In this document: in pieces, positions 62,849 to 64,000 of the stretch
Layout: every line of letters starts with the position of its first letter
Numbering within the stretch: position 1 is the first letter of the stretch
Assembly (NCBI GenBank): GCA_020849475.1
Contig: JADLGE010000026.1
Coordinates: forward strand, 1-64,000
Reading direction: 5' to 3'
Length of the DNA: 64,000 nt
Source of the DNA: Gammaproteobacteria bacterium
GTDB lineage: Bacteria; Pseudomonadota; Gammaproteobacteria; Ga0077536
Notes under the pieces: model-generated
Database searches by the model: none
The model's input: the letters and a program-made list of their open reading frames with translations, nothing else
What the model was told of the DNA's origin: nothing
Position numbers and translations under genes: made by a program

Positions 62849-63535
62849 TTACACCGACAGGTAACGACCCAAGGTCGCGGCGTCGGCGTTGGCGCGGGTC
62901 ATTTCGTCGACGATGTGTCCACGTTCGATGACCAGCAGGCGATCAGCGATTTCGAGCGCGAAACTCAAGACCTGCTCGGAGACCACGATGGTCAGGCCGC
63001 GCAGCTTCTTGATCTCGATGAGCAGGCGCGCGAGATCCTTGATGATGGAGGGCTGTATGCCCTCGGTCGGCTCATCCAGCAGCAGCACCTTGGGATTGGT
63101 CACCAGCGCGCGTGCAATCACGAGCTGCTGCTGCTGACCACCGGACAGATTGCCCGCTTTGCGGTTGGCCATGTCGCGCAGAATGGGAAAGAGACTGAAG
63201 ATCTCCTCCGGGATGTTGTCCTTGCGGTTGCGCAGGCCGGTCAGCACGTTTTCCATGACCGTCAGGGCCGGAAACACCATGCGCCCTTGTGGCACGTAGG
63301 CCAGTCCATGGGCGACGCGCTGGTGACTCGGCATGCTCGCGAGATCGGTGCCGGCGAGCTTAAGGGAGCCGGCGCGACTCGGCAAAATGCCAATCAGCGA
63401 TTTGAACAAGGTGCTCTTGCCCATGCCGTTGCGGCCCATCACGGCCAGGATCTCGCCTTCGCCGGCCTCGAAGCCGACTTGGTGCACCACTTCGCTTTCG
63501 CCGTAGCTGACGGTGAAATCGCGTACTTCCAACAT
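62849..63535 (-). CDS. urtE: Urea/short-amide ABC transporter ATP-binding protein UrtE
   Basis: A 228-aa LivF/UrtE-type ATPase. Walker A is GRNGMGKST, the signature is LSGGQQQ and Walker B is LLLDEPTEG. The start MLEVRDFTVSYGESEVVHQVGF is the UrtE N-terminus; GGAGG sits before ATG 63535 (the frame opens at 63547). It supplies energy for urea or amide uptake with UrtABCD. The next gene upstream on the strand, urtD, ends 25 bp away. Confidence 0.93.
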   Translation of the reverse strand: MLEVRDFTVSYGESEVVHQVGFEAGEGEILAVMGRNGMGKSTLFKSLIGILPSRAGSLKLAGTDLASMPSHQRVAHGLAYVPQGRMVFPALTVMENVLTGLRNRKDNIPEEIFSLFPILRDMANRKAGNLSGGQQQQLVIARALVTNPKVLLLDEPTEGIQPSIIKDLARLLIEIKKLRGLTIVVSEQVLSFALEIADRLLVIERGHIVDEMTRANADAATLGRYLSV

Positions 63536-63560
63536 GTGTCCTCCCACGCCGCGGCGCGGC

Positions 63561-64000
63561 TCAATGGCCGAGATAGACTTCGATCACGCGCGGGTCGGCC
63601 TGCACGTGGTCCATGCTGCCTTCGGCCAGCATTTTTCCCTGGTGCAATACCGTCACGCGGTGCGCGATGCGTTTGACGAACTCCATGTCGTGCTCGATGA
63701 CGATCACGGAGCGGTTGCTGGAGATGCGCGTCAGGAGTTCAGCGGTCTTCTCGCGTTCGCTGACGCTCATGCCGGCGACAGGTTCATCGAGCATCAGGAG
63801 CTCAGGGTCCTGCATGAGCAGCATGCCGATCTCGAGCCACTGCTTCTGGCCGTGACTCAGGAGCTCCGCGGCGTCGTCGAGGCGCTCGTCGAGGTAAATG
63901 AGCTCAGCCACTTCTTTAACGCGTTCCATGACGGCGGCGTCGCGACGGAAGAACAGGCTGCCGAACACCGTGCGGCCGCGTGGATAAGAGACCTCGAGGT
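63561..64000 (-). CDS. urtD: Urea/short-amide ABC transporter ATP-binding protein UrtD (partial)
   Basis: Partial gene cut by the window edge; its 5' end lies beyond 64000. The visible C-terminal part reads LEVSYPRGRTVFGSLFFRR, SHGQKQWLEIGMLLMQ (UrtD-type signature loop), LLMLDEPVAGM (Walker B) and VIVIEHDMEFV (H-loop). An open GTG at 63968 is not the true start, since the reading frame and conserved text continue upstream. It pairs with UrtE as the two ATPases of the urea transporter. Confidence 0.93.
   Translation of the reverse strand, partial: LEVSYPRGRTVFGSLFFRRDAAVMERVKEVAELIYLDERLDDAAELLSHGQKQWLEIGMLLMQDPELLMLDEPVAGMSVSEREKTAELLTRISSNRSVIVIEHDMEFVKRIAHRVTVLHQGKMLAEGSMDHVQADPRVIEVYLGH

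Overview
The window is GC-rich and densely coded on both strands, with few gaps over 250 bp. It carries no rRNA, phage or transposase gene. TamA/TamB, HugZ, the NtrC-type two-component pair, the FmdAB/Urt genes and palindromic REP-like repeats point to a Pseudomonadota chromosome, most likely an uncultured or poorly studied gammaproteobacterium. That placement is inference; no phylogenetic marker was aligned.

Layout. 1-2.3 kb: small hypotheticals, a GFA-fold protein and an alpha/beta hydrolase. 2.3-7.1 kb: a sigma54-type response regulator and its membrane kinase, divergent from an outer-membrane barrel and a PstS-like periplasmic protein. 7.4-8.8 kb: MqnD- and MqnB-like genes of the futalosine menaquinone route. 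8.9-10.8 kb: enoyl-CoA hydratase and nitronate monooxygenase. 11-16.6 kb: a membrane protein, a palindromic mobile-like element, a double-PilZ protein, a DUF547 protein, a large LLM monooxygenase behind a palindromic operator, an NTF2-like protein and a cyclase-FHA protein whose cyclase site looks degenerate. 16.6-22.6 kb: a minus-strand set of acyl-CoA dehydrogenase, Tat-signal protein, two VAO-family flavoproteins and an LLM oxidoreductase. 22.7-28 kb: a lipoprotein, LLM, thioesterase, a hypothetical, and a tiny transcription unit encoding a 26-residue peptide behind a perfect anti-SD complement; then a secreted protein, a GNAT and a glycine-zipper protein.

28.1-35.3 kb: a molybdenum hydroxylase operon (FAD, 2Fe-2S, Mo subunits plus a MoaD-like protein), a two-domain acyl-CoA dehydrogenase and an enoyl-CoA hydratase. 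35.3-42.6 kb: a complete selenocysteine locus, selA-selB-(serine hydrolase)-selC tRNA-(secreted MsrA-Trx-MsrB fusion)-selD. No selenoprotein was recognised in the window. 42.7-49.7 kb: an amidohydrolase, an ANTAR response regulator, a cytoplasmic kinase with about nine PAS domains, and a divergent single-domain receiver. 49.7-53.3 kb: HugZ-like protein, cupin, desaturase, a second palindromic element and a TauD-type dioxygenase. 53.3-59 kb: tamA-tamB. 59-64 kb: GST, SDR, a SET-domain protein, fmdB-fmdA and the last genes of a urea/amide ABC transporter (urtE, partial urtD).

Two dispersed palindromic repeat families (core GTGCGAATGAATTCGCAC and core TCAGACTTCAGTCTGA) recur between genes. Some copies supply the stop codon of the adjacent gene. 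The best candidates for something undescribed are the 26-aa peptide unit, the two mobile-like palindromic elements, the tandem VAO operon and the selenocysteine locus without a visible client.
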